A stretch of 64,000 nt of DNA from Gymnogyps californianus (GCF_018139145.2 NC_059486.1:2976001-3040000); one strand, 5' to 3'; shown: positions 23,401 to 36,049, counted from the stretch's first letter. The notes: generated by a model from the sequence alone, not told the origin. Translations and numbers: made by a program.

Positions 23401-24900
23401 TAAGGATATGCAGTGTTGGAGTGTAAAGGGGGAGACCAGGCCACCATTGCTGCCCTTTGTGTAGCGTTAACCCTCCCAGCCCCAAAGGGAGGAAGAAATG
23501 AGGCAGCCAAACTCTGCTTTGCTGCCCGAGCTCTCTGGGCTTGGCACAGGGTGAGCCGCTTCGTTTCTAATGTCAGGGACTTTTCTTTGACCGAACCCAC
23601 GGAGGAAAGGTTTATACAGGTTACTGGACCATTTTGACCTTTTGCCTGCTTTATCAAAGGCCAGAGAAAAGATTTTGTAGTTTATTTTATGTGTGGCCAG
23701 AGACTGACTGGCCATACATGTTTATAGCTTTGATATAAGCCGAAGTACTAACTGAAACAGTAAATTAATTTTGGCAGCTCAGGTACATATTGCTCTTCTC
23801 ATTCAATAGCCAGCTGAGTGACCTTTCCATTTCCATCGGCTAGCCAGTGGCAAAGGGAGGCTTTGAGTTTGGGAAGCCCTGATGCCATGCCTGAGCACAA
23901 GCCACTGGGGCGTGCCACCTCCATCCTGCAGCAGCACAGGGCTGTGTTGTGGAGCAGACTTAGCAAGACTTTGCATGACTGATCACATGGATGCAATCTG
24001 CAGAACACAGTAAAATTGTATTGATAAATTGTAATTCAGAAAGCCTTTCTAATATGTTGTTGTTCTCTCTGCGGGGAAAAAGGCTTTCTTGTGAGCTTTG
24101 GATGCCTTGGTGGTACCAAGGCATGCACCACGTGCAGCCCTGTTCTCCCACCGTCAGGACTCAGTAGGTGCAAAAAAATCTTTCCTATTTCCATTCCTCC
24201 TTTTTGGTTGATCTTCAAATGATAATTTTAACAGTGCACAAAGATTTCCCGTTTCCCTGTGTATTACCCTTAAAGTTCTATGACTATGCAGGCACCTAAA
24301 ATATTCATCAGACAGACTCAACCCCTGCTTCTTGTGGTCCTCTTGCAGGGAACTATATTTCATTCTCTTCATTCCCAGCTTCTCCCCAGTTATTCATTGT
24401 AACCTGTAAGCTTATTTCATCAGTTCCAGTTGATGCTAATTTAAAGTCTTTTGCACAACCAGTGTGCCTTGCTGTGTCTAGTCATCCTTCCATGTTCCTG
24501 GAGGTGGTCCCCGTACTTATCTGGCAGGTTTTTTCCTTCCTTCAGGAGTTTCCCCAACTGACTGTGTCACCGAGCTCTCCTCAAAATCCAAAGGCATGTA
24601 GACTGAAAACAAGGAGCATCTCTTCATTTACTGACTGATGTGTCCTTAATTTCCTAGGCTGGCCAGGAAAAGTGATCAATCACATGAAGCGTTTTGTTAC
24701 CATAGGCCATGTGTTTTTCCCCTTTTGTAGAATAATGGTTGTGAACGTCTTGGAGTCTCACTTTAATTCTTTCATAAGATTGGATGATTTCTTGGCTGGT
24801 CATATGAGATGAGTTACTGGGAGTGTTTTGTACTGGGATGTGCTGCAGATTTGGCTGACAGTGACTTGATGTGCCTGTCAATGGAGATGCTTGCAGGCTG
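20470..24900. other. Non-coding unique DNA, no gene recognised
   Basis: AT-rich from 20600 to 21700 with several A/T runs (for example 12 T at 21416-21427). The fragment 'gggccagatcctgcc' at 21690 is like the edge of the old palindromic repeats. A small CpG-enriched patch lies at about 22595-22760. The hairpin at 24102-24124 is listed separately. No frame reads as a known protein. Confidence 0.55.
24102..24124. repeat. Perfect 10-bp inverted repeat, 3-nt loop
   Basis: 'atgccttggt' and 'accaaggcat' are exact reverse complements separated by 'ggt'. It is isolated, with no flanking repeat signature. Confidence 0.8.
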
Positions 24901-24917
24901 TAGCCATCATTTCTGCC

Positions 24918-25172
24918 TGTGATGTGTGGTGGTGGGTTTGTTCTTGTGCTTGTTGTGTCTTCGGCTGCTTGTTTGTTGTGGTCATTGTGTTTTCATGTTC
25001 TGATTTTTGGTTATCTTGTAGCCATGGAGACCACCACTGTGCTCTGCCTCCCGTTGTTGTGGCTTCCTGCTAACCAGTGTTTGTTGTGGGAGATAATATG
25101 TGGTGGTGTTTTTCGGCTTGTTCCTTTGCTCTGGCTGCTTGATGTTTGCATTGTAGCCATAGATTTCCGTGG
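24918..25172. repeat. Imperfect direct duplication, TTG-rich
   Basis: Copy 1 runs from about 24922 ('gtgtggtggtgggtttgttc') to the 'cttgtagccatgga' segment near 25028. Copy 2 starts near 25099 ('tatgtggtggtgtttttcgg') and ends with 'cattgtagccatagat' near 25166. Both contain 'ggctgcttg' in the middle. Copy 2 is shorter, so internal deletion is likely. The separation of about 178 bases suggests an old tandem duplication or slippage in G/T-rich sequence. Confidence 0.45.
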
Positions 25173-25179
25173 TAAACCC

Positions 25180-28155
25180 TTTGAGCTTGGAAAAAAGAAC
25201 AAACAAGCTTTCCCTTTCTAGTCATTTGTGAAACTCAAACATGATCTTGTTCAGCACGACCACGAAAACTTGGAGATCAAACTGAGTAAATTGAAAGTGT
25301 CCCACAACACAGAAATTCCCTTCTTCCGCCTTTCCACTCTTGTCTCTCCACAACCAGATTCCTCCTGCCAACTGCAAGCAGAAGGGAGATTTGCCTACCG
25401 CTAGGAGGGCTGCTTGTGCTCCCACTGAGTGGGGTGGGACAGTAATGATGGACCATCGCCTGAGCAGAACTGTGTCTTTGGTAGTAGAAGACTTTAGGCC
25501 CTAAAATGCAAATTCATGCCTTTGTCAGACTTATGACTCCATAAATCCGTTATTTTTATCGTAGAAGAATAAGGTACGTCTCAGGGAAGTGGAGAGGAGG
25601 GGTTGGGGGGCAGAGGTATATGTTTATATCGAGCATATAGACATTCTTTTCCATGCAAAGAAAAACCTACTTTCTGAAAGGCTCCGTTTTGGTGATGTGT
25701 CTACAAGCTCCGTTCCACTCCTCTTGCTTCCCCCACCGCTCCAGTGCCAAACGTCTCCCTTTACCTGTGCGGATTAATGTGGGGGGCGGTTCAGGATTTT
25801 ATGAACCCAATGTTTTTCCCTAAAGATAAACCCACTGGATAATCAGAGTGGGGAAACGTAGCTGCAAGGTACTTAAAATGAGACATTTGAAAGCTCCTTG
25901 TGAAAACTTCTCCCAAGTTGTTTTTTTTTTTTTAATAGTTTGAAAGCCCCCTCTTCCCTCCCCCCAAATACGATCAACAACACTGAAATTCAGACAGTTG
26001 TAATCAGCTCTAATAGGAGCAGAAAAGCCAAGTGCCACGCGTTATTATGCTTCAGCCCCTGTAGTGCCGGTATCCGGAACCTCACTTGCGCTGGGATAAC
26101 AGTAAACAGATGTGAGGGCAGTAGTTGCAATACTGAGTTACCCTTTAAAAATCCAGCTTGCCCCATGGATTTTTACAGTTCTTGTTAAGGCCCCTTCTTA
26201 TGGAACGCTTTTTCTTTCTCTCTCTCTTTCCTTCTCCTTTTCTGCAAGGTTATTTTATTTTTTGCAGGATCAGCTCCCTTGGCTGATTCACCATGTGACT
26301 CCATAAATAGTTGGATTGGCGTAATTGAGGGGTGAACGGGATTTGGGAGTGAGTGGCTGGTGATTGAGAAAGGAGGGGGAGTGTGATGGGATAAGCTGGG
26401 CTTACCACCGAGAGAAATGTTTGTGGAACCACGGCTTTTCCACAAGGAGCCACAAGTCTATTGGAGAAGCAGAGAAATGCTACGACCACTGAAGGAGTGA
26501 AACTCTGCTTTCTGGGCCAGATGCTGATATCATTGCTCCAAGAGTATTGTCTTTGGCTTTGACCTCGTGCAGACGTGCATACCCGTAGCTTAACAGGCTG
26601 AGCAGTCGCTTTTGAATGGGAATAGACAGAAGAGTCCTGTTGAAGTCTGTAGGGTGACACTGCTCTAAATATCCTTGACATCAAGGCAGAGAACCCCATT
26701 GGCTGCTTTGGTGCTGAGTTAGGTCTAAAAGTTATGTTAAATATCTGCCTAAAGTGTTATGGAATTGGGACTTTACTTGGAAACCAAATCTATTGATTTT
26801 GAAGAGAAATAACTATTTTGTCAGTGGTGGGATCAGTTCCTGGCTTCACACAGATGCTTGGTCTGTTGGGTGCTGATGCCAACAGAAGAAAGAGGGTAAA
26901 AAAGCAGGGCTGAGAGGAGGAGCAAGGGGTGGAAGCACAGATTTTAGACTGTTTTCAGCTGGTTATGGGATGGCACCCCAAGGATTCGGTTTCCTGTAAC
27001 ATTCAATCTGGGGTGCCTGTAGGCAGCTGCCCTGCCCTTGTCCCCCCACGCACTCCCCCTGCCTCCCTCATGCTGTTCTCGCTGCCACAGGGTGAGCTGC
27101 ATAAATCAGCCGATCCCGTGGAAAATTAGCCCACCAGTGAAGAAGAAAAACTTTCCTGTTGGATCAGCTTGATGATCTGATCCATTCTGCACCTTTCATC
27201 GCTGCCAGATCTGACCCTGGAGAGGGCAAGGGAGTATAGGCAGAGTAGCGGGAGGATGAGCAGGCAGTGGTGAGCCCTTCCCGAGCGAGGACAGGTTACG
27301 TGAGTGTGCTGCGAGCAAAGGAAGGCGAGTCTGGCGTTTTGTGGCGACTAGCCCAGCAGTCAGCCTGCCAACACTTGGTTCTTGGCAGCTTCAGTTCAAC
27401 GTTGTCGTCAGCTCTGCCCACTTGTTTGCAGGCATCCCAAAATGTTGTAATTTGTAGGTGTAGTATTTTTAACCATGAAATCGGTGCCTCTAGACACACC
27501 ATGACCACAGAATGGCTTTCAACAGAGGGATGTGGACAAAAAGAAAGGATTTGTTTTGGTTCGTGAGCGCTATTGAGGGGCTTTCTGCCTGGAGAGGGAG
27601 GGCCAGGGTTCCTGTATTAGAGGTCACTCTCCTGTTCTCTCAGCTGTGAGTCTGCAGGGAGAAGCCGGAGAGTTGGGGACGTGCGTGTGGATGTGGGCAG
27701 TGACGCATTACTAGGGCATGTGCAGAATTCCCGTGAATGACCACAGCACTTTGCTGAACAGCTATCAGAAGGTTTCTCACCCTTTCTCAAGGGAGGATGC
27801 TGTGCTTCCAAAGACGACTCCCAACGGATGTAATGATATTCATCCGGTTCTGTTACAACCGTTGCTCTTCCTGTGGCTGTTTTGCTCTTCATTATCTCCC
27901 TGGGAAGAGGTTGTTCTCTTGAGCAACAATATCCCAAAACCAGTTTGGTTTCTGCAGTGTCCATATTTAGTGGGACTGTTTCTTATTTAGAAGCAGCCTT
28001 TGCATGGGTGTGAAGATGCTCTGCGCCATGTGAGCAATGTTAAATGGGCTTTGCCCCCTGGTCTGTAGCTGGAGAAAACGTGTGAGAGATTTCCCTGCTG
28101 CTAATAAGCATTGTGTTTGCCTTCCTCTTTGGGGGTGGGATAGATTTGGGGAAGG
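25180..28155. other. Non-coding unique DNA, no gene recognised
   Basis: Simple sequence includes 13 T at 25921-25933 and a TC-rich run at about 26209-26240. The 149-codon minus-strand frame (26250-26699) overlaps others and shows no known domain. Nothing else is recognised. Confidence 0.55.
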
Positions 28156-28161
28156 AAGGGG

Positions 28162-28181
28162 AAAAAAAAAAAAAAAAAAAA
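28162..28181. repeat. Poly-A run (20 A)
   Basis: The longest homopolymer in the window, preceded by G/A-rich sequence. No retroposon body or upstream AATAAA signal was recognised. Confidence 0.9.
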
Positions 28182-28189
28182 GGCCTTCT

Positions 28190-29390
28190 AGTGGGACATG
28201 AATGTTTCTGCCTGTGTTCCCACATTGTTCCCAGCCTTCTGCCGGAGTCCAGCTGTATGACACAGGCCTCCAAAATGTAAGCGAGATTCCCTGATGAATG
28301 ACACACGCAATCGCAACTCGCTGCTTGCGTGGACAAGGCGACAGCCGTCTTGTGGGTGGTAGAGCACGTTTGCTGGTGGGGAAGAGGGTGCTGAGAGCAG
28401 CGTGGCCTTAACAGGCAGCATGAGTTGGACCCTGGGCTTCTGCAGACATTGGACCCAGACCCTTCTGTGGCCCTGAGTGTGTTTGTAGAAAGGGTTTAAC
28501 TTCTTGACAGCCCTTTGAGAAATGTTTGCTCCTCTACAGATAGCTAATGGGGGTCATCACAGGCTGACAGGTACCCCAGTGCCAAAGGGTTTCTGGAGAG
28601 AAGACGAGGGGAGCGACGGGTTCCTGGGAGGTGGGAGCGGAGGAGCAGCCCCCAGCAGCAGCAGAGAGTCTTTGCCGCTAATGCTTCCAGGGAGGGACTT
28701 TAAGGAAATGCTTGGATAGGAATAAGTAGAGCTGGCAACAAATGTGCATTTCATTTTATGAACATTTCATGGTGAAACTTAAAACTTCCACAAAATTTGG
28801 GGGACTGGATAGCTCAGGGGATTAGTAATGGGATACAGAGCCTTTCATCTCACCAGTGCCTTTTCAACTGCAGCTCAAGTCAATACCAGCGACTGAAAGT
28901 TGTTACCATCTGATGGCTTATGTGTAATGAGTTGATGGTCTCACTCCATTTCCTGGTAGTCAGGTATCTGTGGCTGATGCACACAAACACACCATAAAGC
29001 CTGGCTACTTGCCAGCCTTGTTGGCAGCCTCTGCCAACGACTGGATGAGTCCAAGAGTGAAATACCCCGTTTGCTTCTAGCTGGGAGCTTTATCAGGTAG
29101 TATCCTGGCATGTGCAGCGTGTGAGAAACTTGTAAGGTGGGAAAGCAGTGGGCCGATTTAGAGCAGTGGTTTTATGTAGACATCTTCTACCTGGACTGAG
29201 GTCTACAAGGAGTAAGGTTTTGTTGCAAGGATCTTCTCTTTGGATGCTCACCCCTCAGGAAAGCTGCGATGTATGTGAGATTTATGTTTTGCAAACAGAG
29301 CGAAGACATTATGGCACAGGGTTGTCTGTTTAAAATAATGTCACTGCTTTTCTCCCCCTCCCCAAAGTGGTTCTAAGTGGAACCTGGAGC
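28190..29390. other. Non-coding unique DNA, no gene recognised
   Basis: No mobile element or gene was recognised. Short overlapping open frames only. Confidence 0.5.
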
Positions 29391-29394
29391 ACAC

Positions 29395-29605
29395 TTTACA
29401 AGCATTTGTTTATTAATGCATCTGTGATGTGACTCTAGTGCAGGGCTGCACCATCATCCCCATTTCCAGATGGGGAAACTGAGGTAGAGAGAAACCAAAT
29501 GAAGGAGCAGATGTTTCAAGATAAAAAATTCAGGAGTTTGTGGGTGCTGGCCCTGTGCCAGGTCCGATAATGGATTTAGACCATCGGTACGCTCTGCTTC
29601 TCCCT
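29395..29605 (-). mobile_element. MIR-type SINE relic, nearly full length
   Basis: The most complete MIR-type copy here. The hallmark 'ccagatggggaaactgaggt' lies at 29467-29486, in reverse-complement orientation. The far end, 'ggatttagaccatcggtacg' then 'ctctgcttctcc' (to about 29602), matches the reverse complement of the 5' tRNA-derived start of amniote MIR ('ggagaagcagcgtggtctag'). Length of about 210 bases and the order of parts agree with a nearly complete element. Divergence is high, as expected of an insertion that predates the radiation of birds. Confidence 0.75.
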
Positions 29606-30278
29606 CAGTTAGGATATCTGCCCTTGCTCTTTCCATCATGAATCTAAAAATGGCCCCTCAGATGAAGCCTAAGAAAAAGGCTGTTGCTTGGGGGATGTGT
29701 TCTTTCACTATTTTGTGCTCTAGAGGCCTCGTAGTTAGGATATAGTTTGGAACAAGATGACTCCTCATGAAGGTGTCCAAGCCTAGATTTTGTTGGTTCT
29801 GTTCAAAGTCTTGGTGATGGGATGAAGAACCGGTTACAGAGATGACTGAGCTGTGGGGCTGGTTGTGGTCCCCAGGGGAGGCTCCCTTGCCACCGGGCAG
29901 TGATCCATGGAGGATGCCAGTCCCCCGATGGGGCATGCAGGACTGAGCATCCCTCACTACCCCACCACATTTTGGGGATTTCTAACCCTGTGTCTAACAG
30001 GAGGATCCCCTGGCCCAGCCCACGGGGAATGGGTACGGTCTGGTGTAAACTGTCCCCTGCAAGAATCTAGGGACCAAAGTGGTGGTGGGGTGAGGCGCCC
30101 TGTGCCCGCTGGCCTTTCCACGATTATACAGAGCCAGGCACAAGCAGGCCGTTAGTAAACAAATGATGTCAGCTCCCACTGGTGTTATTTTTAAGCACTT
30201 TGTATATATTACTTGTCTGTATGTATCTCTGGACTGTTCTTTCTCCCCCTCCCACTGCCTCTCAATCACCCGCAGAGC

Positions 30279-30315
30279 TTTTTTTTTTTCTTTTTTTTTT
30301 TTTTTTTCTCTTTTG
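30279..30315. repeat. Poly-T/pyrimidine tract
   Basis: 11 T, one C, 17 T, then a mixed T/C stretch. It lies upstream of exon candidate 30712-30783 but is about 400 bases away, so it is not that exon's polypyrimidine tract. Confidence 0.9.
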
Positions 30316-30711
30316 GTTAAAACCAACATCTGTAGATTTGTTCTTAACAAAAATAAAGCCATCCATCTCCTTTGGCCTGCCGTTCTGTCATGTAAGCGCA
30401 GGAAAACTGGCTCAGTCAAGGTTTACAGTAGCTGTCGCAGCCCGCAGTGGGAAAGGCACTTATCTGTAGAGGAGGGTTAGCAGTTCTCAAGAATGCATCC
30501 TTCCCTCGGACTGAGGGGGTGGCTTTTGTTTATCCTCTGGCACACAATGAAATGATGGGAAAACATGCTTGGATGCACTGCAGTAGTAAGGTGGGGCAGG
30601 GCAGCAGTTAAAAATGGAACGGAGCCTTTGATCCCCAGCCAGAGCAGATGACTCCCAGGGTTTGGGTTTTAGGGTGGACGTCATGTTCTTTCTCTCCATC
30701 TCCATGTACAG

Positions 30712-30783
30712 ATCGACGAGTTCCCCTCCTACCTAGCGAGCAGAACAAAGCCTCCCAGGCAGGCTCGGGGGAAGAGAAGGACT
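30712..30783 (+). CDS. Candidate internal exon, 72 bases, gene unknown
   Basis: The segment is preceded by a good acceptor, with pyrimidine-rich 'ttctttctctccatctcc' followed by 'atgtacag', and is followed at once by a strong donor, 'gtaagtg', at 30784. Its 72 bases are a multiple of three, so it could be included or skipped without changing frame. Read in phase 0 it gives 24 residues beginning IDEFPSYLASRTKPPRQARG, a basic peptide. A second phase is also open (RRVPLLPSEQNKASQAGSGE). The third phase has a stop. I do not recognise either peptide, and no partner exon was found nearby. A sequence of this kind can arise by chance in 64 kb. The annotation rests on splice-site quality and length alone. 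Confidence 0.25.
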
Positions 30784-30804
30784 GTAAGTGAGGCTGGAAG
30801 GAAG

Positions 30805-30826
30805 GAGGGGGGGGGTTGGGAAGCCT
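30805..30826 (+). repeat. G-rich tract
   Basis: A run of nine or more G in a G/A-rich context just downstream of the candidate donor at 30784. G runs next to 5' splice sites are known intronic splicing enhancers, but no link is shown here. Confidence 0.6.
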
Positions 30827-30829
30827 GGC

Positions 30830-33800
30830 TGGCCCCCGCTGTCATGCCTGGCTCAGGTGGGTGCTGGAGGAGGGGGTGCAAGCCCGAGCCTTCCCGACAG
30901 CTTGCCAAGGAGGGGAGCCTGCAGCTAACTGCGGCGTGCGTCCCAGGATCTCAAAGCACCACAGCAAAGAGCACGCAGCTGAGCCTCTGGGCTGCTGCCT
31001 TGGTGGGGGACGCAGGGGCTGGCTGAGGCCAAGCAGTGAGTCATGACAGCGGCTCGGGTTTGTGACAATGTTTTTCCTGTTAATCTCCCCCACCATCTCC
31101 CCCAGAAAACACAATGGAAACTCCGTAATCCAGGAGATAGCCTGGGGCATACCACAACTCCAGAGGGTCCTCGCAGGAGGCTCCAAGTCCTCCCCAGATT
31201 TCCCAGCAGCCAGACCAGGTAGTAAATAACTGCACAAGTCCAAAAGATCGAAGGAGAGTGATAGAAGTGTTACGTGCTTGCGCTTAGTCCTACTCTATCC
31301 CGGATCTGGAGTGGGACGCTCAAAGACTCTGGAGCGCTGACTCCTTGGAGCCAGAGTATATCATCTGTTAAGTCTCTGGCACGACAGACTTGCTTTAGAG
31401 TGAGCAAATTAAAGGTCGTCTCTCAAAATCTGGTTAATGCCACATGCCAAAGTAGACAGAGAGAGGAACAGGGGGATGATAGATACTCAGATGTATAGAT
31501 CAATCTATGGCTCAAGGCATGTTTGTTTCTTACTTGGTTTTGTTTCTGTAGTCTAGGTGTATTGTTTTTATTATTTATAGTGTTGGGGGGAGTAATCCTG
31601 TGTGTTTGAATTTATTTGCTGTGCTGTGTGGCTGATTTGGAACACGTCCTGTTGTGGGTTTTTTGTTATTTTTTTGCTAAGGAGCTCGGCAATCATTTGG
31701 CACATTGTACAGGAAAAATAAAAAAAAATAAAAATCCAAGATTTCATTTAACCGTTTACCTTTTCAGCACTTAACCACGGCATACATGTTGGAGATAGCC
31801 GAGGGACCCTGTGTGGCCTTCATTCAACAGGTCCTCGGTGGAATTTAAGCGCATGCCTAAAGCTAAAAATGCCTTGCCAAACGGTGGACACGGTAAGGAT
31901 GGCTTTGCCCGAGGCGGCGGCAGCGCTGCTCCGGAGATGGAGCACAGCAGCTGTTCAGCAGCAGCACGGGAGCCTCAGCCAGTGCCGCGCAGGGAGCCAG
32001 GAGGGAAAGAGGATCCATTACATTGCAAGTTAGCTTTAAACGCGCTTCAGTGTTTTAACATGAATCATTCATTCCACTAGTGAGATGACTGAGGAGTCTG
32101 GGGAGAGGGGAAAAAAAAAAACACCAACAAAAAGCAGAGGAGTGCTGCAGAGGAACATCTGAAGGGATGGAGGTTGAGGACTTGGACCTAAGGACTTTAG
32201 CAGCTCGAAGGCGTCCTTCAAATGCTTAAGCAGGAGTCTTGCTTTTCCCTTTTTCTTGATTAAGAAACTCAGAGTTCTGGACTGGTTTCCTTCTTGCATT
32301 AGTGCGTCTTTGTATCTCTGTGACTGGCAGAAAGGGCCTGTAGTGATACCCTGGGGCTTTGCTGCTGAGCTGAGCCCTGGCTCCCCTGCGTGGAGCTGGC
32401 TCCACATCTGCAGCGGCTCTTGTCTGGGAGAGATGTGGTGTCCCAGGAGGAGGGAAGGCAGTGTGAATTCTCTATTTATTTGGGGTACCAGAAGCAGAGA
32501 GCTTCTTCTGTAGCCCTCTGAACAGGGGTTAGAAAGGTCCCAGTGCAGATGTTACCATGGTAGTTGTCCCTTCGGTCGCACAGCTGAACCTGAGTCGAGA
32601 CTCTGGAGCCCAACGTGTGCAAGTGTACGGCTGAGGCAGGAAATTTGTCTCTTCTGCAAAAGACTTTCCTAAAAATCGGGACACTTGAGGCACTGAGCAT
32701 TGAGTTGTGTGGTCCTGGACAGAAGACAAGGGTCATCCTTAAGCCTCAGAGCTGCTCGGCGATTCAGTTCTCTAGTGAATTCTTCCTCACATGGTGCCCC
32801 GTGTCAGCGATTTCCCTGATCACATCTCTCCGTGCAAGTTGAACTAACAGCTCAGGCTGTGCAGCCAAAAGCCAAATTGGACGCATGTCTTCTGAGCACA
32901 GGGACAGTTCTGGCCTGTTACATTTGCAAAAGTAGTTTAAATGCAACGTTAAGGCCAGGAAACCCAACCCGCATAGCCTGCAAGCTTCACATTGTAAGTA
33001 GGCTGAGGCATCATTAATTCAGCTGCTTTGCTCGCCCGTGGTATTAACTACGCTTGTTTTCCTTGTTACGTGTAAAACTTGACACTTTGCTATTTCTGCC
33101 TTTTGATCTGTACTAAACTTGAGACCCAACCTGCTCCAAACACATACAGTTTGGCCGAGTGGACGCTTCAGTAGAAACTTGAGTTTGTGGATTTCTTACT
33201 CTTAACTTGGACTTTGGGGATTTGTTTATCATTACTGTGCATTCAGGGAAGAGCTATTGCTGCTGGTTCCTTCTTTGTCTCTTGTATTGTCTCATTTCTA
33301 AGATATTGGAGGGGAAGGAAGTGCACGAATGCTTGGTTTTAAAAATGTGTGGCATTGCCCTTCCTAATGAGTTTTAAGGTGTGTGTGACTGTCAGCATCA
33401 ACACGTGTATTTGAATCCCAGTCTGACTGTTGGAAACATAAAAATTCCTACTGATTTCGTTACTATTGTACAAGCGAAATATCTCCGTGCAGGCTGGTAC
33501 AAGGAGACAAAAGGTGGCCCTGGCCCACTCCAGACTGCTTGGATGGGAGCCAGCTTGGGCATGGGCAGAGGAACTTGGGTCTCTGCACCCCTGTCGTCTT
33601 TTGGAGGTACCCTCCAAGGTATATGCTTGTTTCTTTGGCAAAACTCAGCACAGTACACAGTATTGTGGGTCTCTGTTGAGCATGTTCCCAGTAAAACTGG
33701 TCCAGCCTTTCTTCCCTCTCTAATCTGTGTAACAGGTTACGCTGAAAAGAAAAACCAGATTTTGGCTAAAATCAAAATGTTTTCCAAGACTGTCAGCTTC

Positions 33801-35750
33801 AACTAAGTTTTCCAGCAGATGAAGTTGGCATGACTTCCTTTTGCTTTCACGTTTCATTTGGATAACATCAAAAGGCTCTCGTTTCAATGGACTAGGATCT
33901 TGTCATTTCAGCACTACCATTTCACTTCATCTTGGTTTCTCTATTTTAGTAAATAAACTATTTGATGTTACAGTGAGCGAGGGGGTTGGTGACCCCACAT
34001 GAGGTGTAACGGACCTTTAAAGGGAATGGATAATGTCTGTGTACCTCTTCCAAAAGGGACTCGGAGACCATGGCTTCGTAGGGTGACTGGAGGTGGGGTA
34101 GGACTTCCCACCATGGTGACTTACAGAGAGGGAGCATGGAGGAGGAGCCGGTTGCCTTTACAGTCTTGGTATTCAGCACCAAACTGTAGCTGAGTTGTTC
34201 TCATCCATGGGAGGGCTTTGGTTTTACCAGAACAGAAAAGATGTGGTTTTCTTCCTAATGGAAAACTCTGGGGCTTTTTACTTTGTAGAAAACTTCAAAA
34301 TCTTGGCCGCTTTTCTGCAAATGGGAGTCTTAAGTGAGTTTTGTCACACTGGAAGTTGTGACAGATAGAGGACATTGCTTTCTGCCCAGCGGCAGCGCCC
34401 AAGAGCAGCGGGTATTGAAAACCCTACCATGCTCCTCAGGAAAGCCGCCTTTGACTACAGCAAATGGTGTTTGTTTGGGTTTTAATCCACAGAGGAGTGT
34501 TTGAAACAAAGATACTTTCAAGGCTTTGAGGAGCACGGCTCTCCTAGCTTTGGGGCTGTTGAGCGTGTCCCATGGGTAATGCTGATGATCCATTTTTTCA
34601 TCCTAACACTCTACTTCAAGGGGTTTATTTTAAATGATACTGTTTTAAATGCATGAAGTTTCCCTGGGAGGATAAAGAAAGATCCTTCCCCCATGTCCTT
34701 GATGGGGGAAAAAAAGGCAGACTAAGCTGTGAAGAACAGGTGAAGGGTCCTTACGTTAAGGTCGGATGAGTTATTGTTGCTCACTGTTTGGTTTCCAGGC
34801 CCACTGGTGCTTCCAAACTAAAGCCCAGAGGATGATTTTCCCATTTATGAGGCTGAATTGCTTGTCTGTGTTCCTAAATTCATTGTGTTTATTTGCTTCT
34901 AGGCTAACAATGTTTCTCAGCGGGTACTGCTAGTAAAACCACAGACCTATGAAAGCACAGACAGTTCTTTGGAGACACTTTATCTCCCTCGTGGGTGCCG
35001 GTGGGGAAGGGAAAGGGGAACTCTGCTGCTTTCGTTCCTGGCCTTGGTTACAATCTCTTCTCACGGCTGTGGGCCATTAAGCAGGGCATGCTGCCTTCCC
35101 TCGGTGCCTGCGCTAGAGGGTTGGTTTTACTCAATCCAAAGATATATGGTTGCATTTTGAATGAAAACTACATCTGAAACCAGTTTTATCAGTTTCCTGG
35201 AAGATGACAGGGAGAAAATATGTGAAAAATGTCTTTTCACCACTGTTGCGGGGGTTTTTTTGTCCTTTGTTACCCATTGCATCAAGCTTCATTATCATTT
35301 GACCATGAGAAAATGTTTTCACCCAATAAAACAGAGGCCAGACCCTCATGGGTTCATTAAGGGGTGACTGGTGTGACCGGAGATACCTGATCTTGAGTGG
35401 GACAGGAGCGTCAGCTCCAGGACCTGTGCTTTAATCTGGCGTTTTGCTTGCTAGTGATGTTTTGGGGCAGGGAAAGAGAGAGACATTTCTCCTGCTTAAA
35501 CCAGCTATGCTGGGCTGAGCTTGCTTGCTGTGGGTGAGCTCAGCTCTGCTTGCAGGTAAATGAGAGGAGCAGCCAGTGCCTCGCTGAGCTCCTCCTTTCT
35601 CCCGTCGCTTGGACAGGAAAGAGCAGCAAGTCTTGCCTCTCCTTGGCTGCACTGGGGCTCCCAGTATGAGCAGCCGTGCAAAGGAGTAAGGGGCTGTTTG
35701 ACAGCCCGTAACTATCTTGCACAGAAACAGGGCAAGAAACATTCTGCTTT
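30830..35750. other. Non-coding unique DNA, no gene recognised
   Basis: Contains short A runs (31720-31733 interrupted, 32111-32121). The frames at 31811-32080 and 33381-33806 were inspected and look random. No mobile element was recognised in about 5 kb. Confidence 0.55.
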
Positions 35751-35754
35751 CAGT

Positions 35755-35880
35755 GACTTCCCCGCTAGGCAATGTATTTTTCCCATTTCCCTCGGTGGAT
35801 GCAGCTTTCCTATCTGTGTAACAACATATTAGTTAGGTCACTTCACAGCTATGAGGCTGTTGTGTGGATTCCCTCTCTTC
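35755..35880 (+). mobile_element. MIR-type SINE relic, 3' half
   Basis: The order 'cagtgacttccccgctagg', 'gcagctttcctatctgtgta' and 'atgaggctgttgtgtggatt' follows the amniote MIR pattern 'gtgaccttgggcaagtcact', 'cctcagtttccctatctgta' and 'cacagggctgttgtgaggat'. The tRNA-derived 5' part is not recognisable. Confidence 0.6.
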
Positions 35881-35954
35881 TAGGAATTCTGCCGATGAAT
35901 CATCAACACTTAAGGCCGTAGTTTGATGTCTTCATTCACACTTAATGCTAGTAC

Positions 35955-36035
35955 TTGGCCGCAAAAGTAATCCTGTGGAATCCAATGGGACTAACTGTGG
36001 AGTTATATACTATTAAATCTTTGGCCTTTTAACAG
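35955..36035. repeat. Old palindromic repeat relic ('ttgaatccaatggga' core)
   Basis: The segment 'gtaatcctgtggaatccaat' followed by 'gggactaactgtggag' and 'ctattaaatctttggcc' resembles a family of old inverted-repeat elements dispersed in sauropsid genomes, whose centre reads close to 'cattgacttcaatggga'. It is non-autonomous and has no coding content. Family assignment is from memory of the pattern. Confidence 0.4.
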
Positions 36036-36049
36036 AGTAATGGGTTACA

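Noticed and set aside
25589..25777. Short 62-codon plus-strand frame in GC-mixed DNA
   Set aside because: No similarity, no splice signals, and typical of random frames throughout the window.
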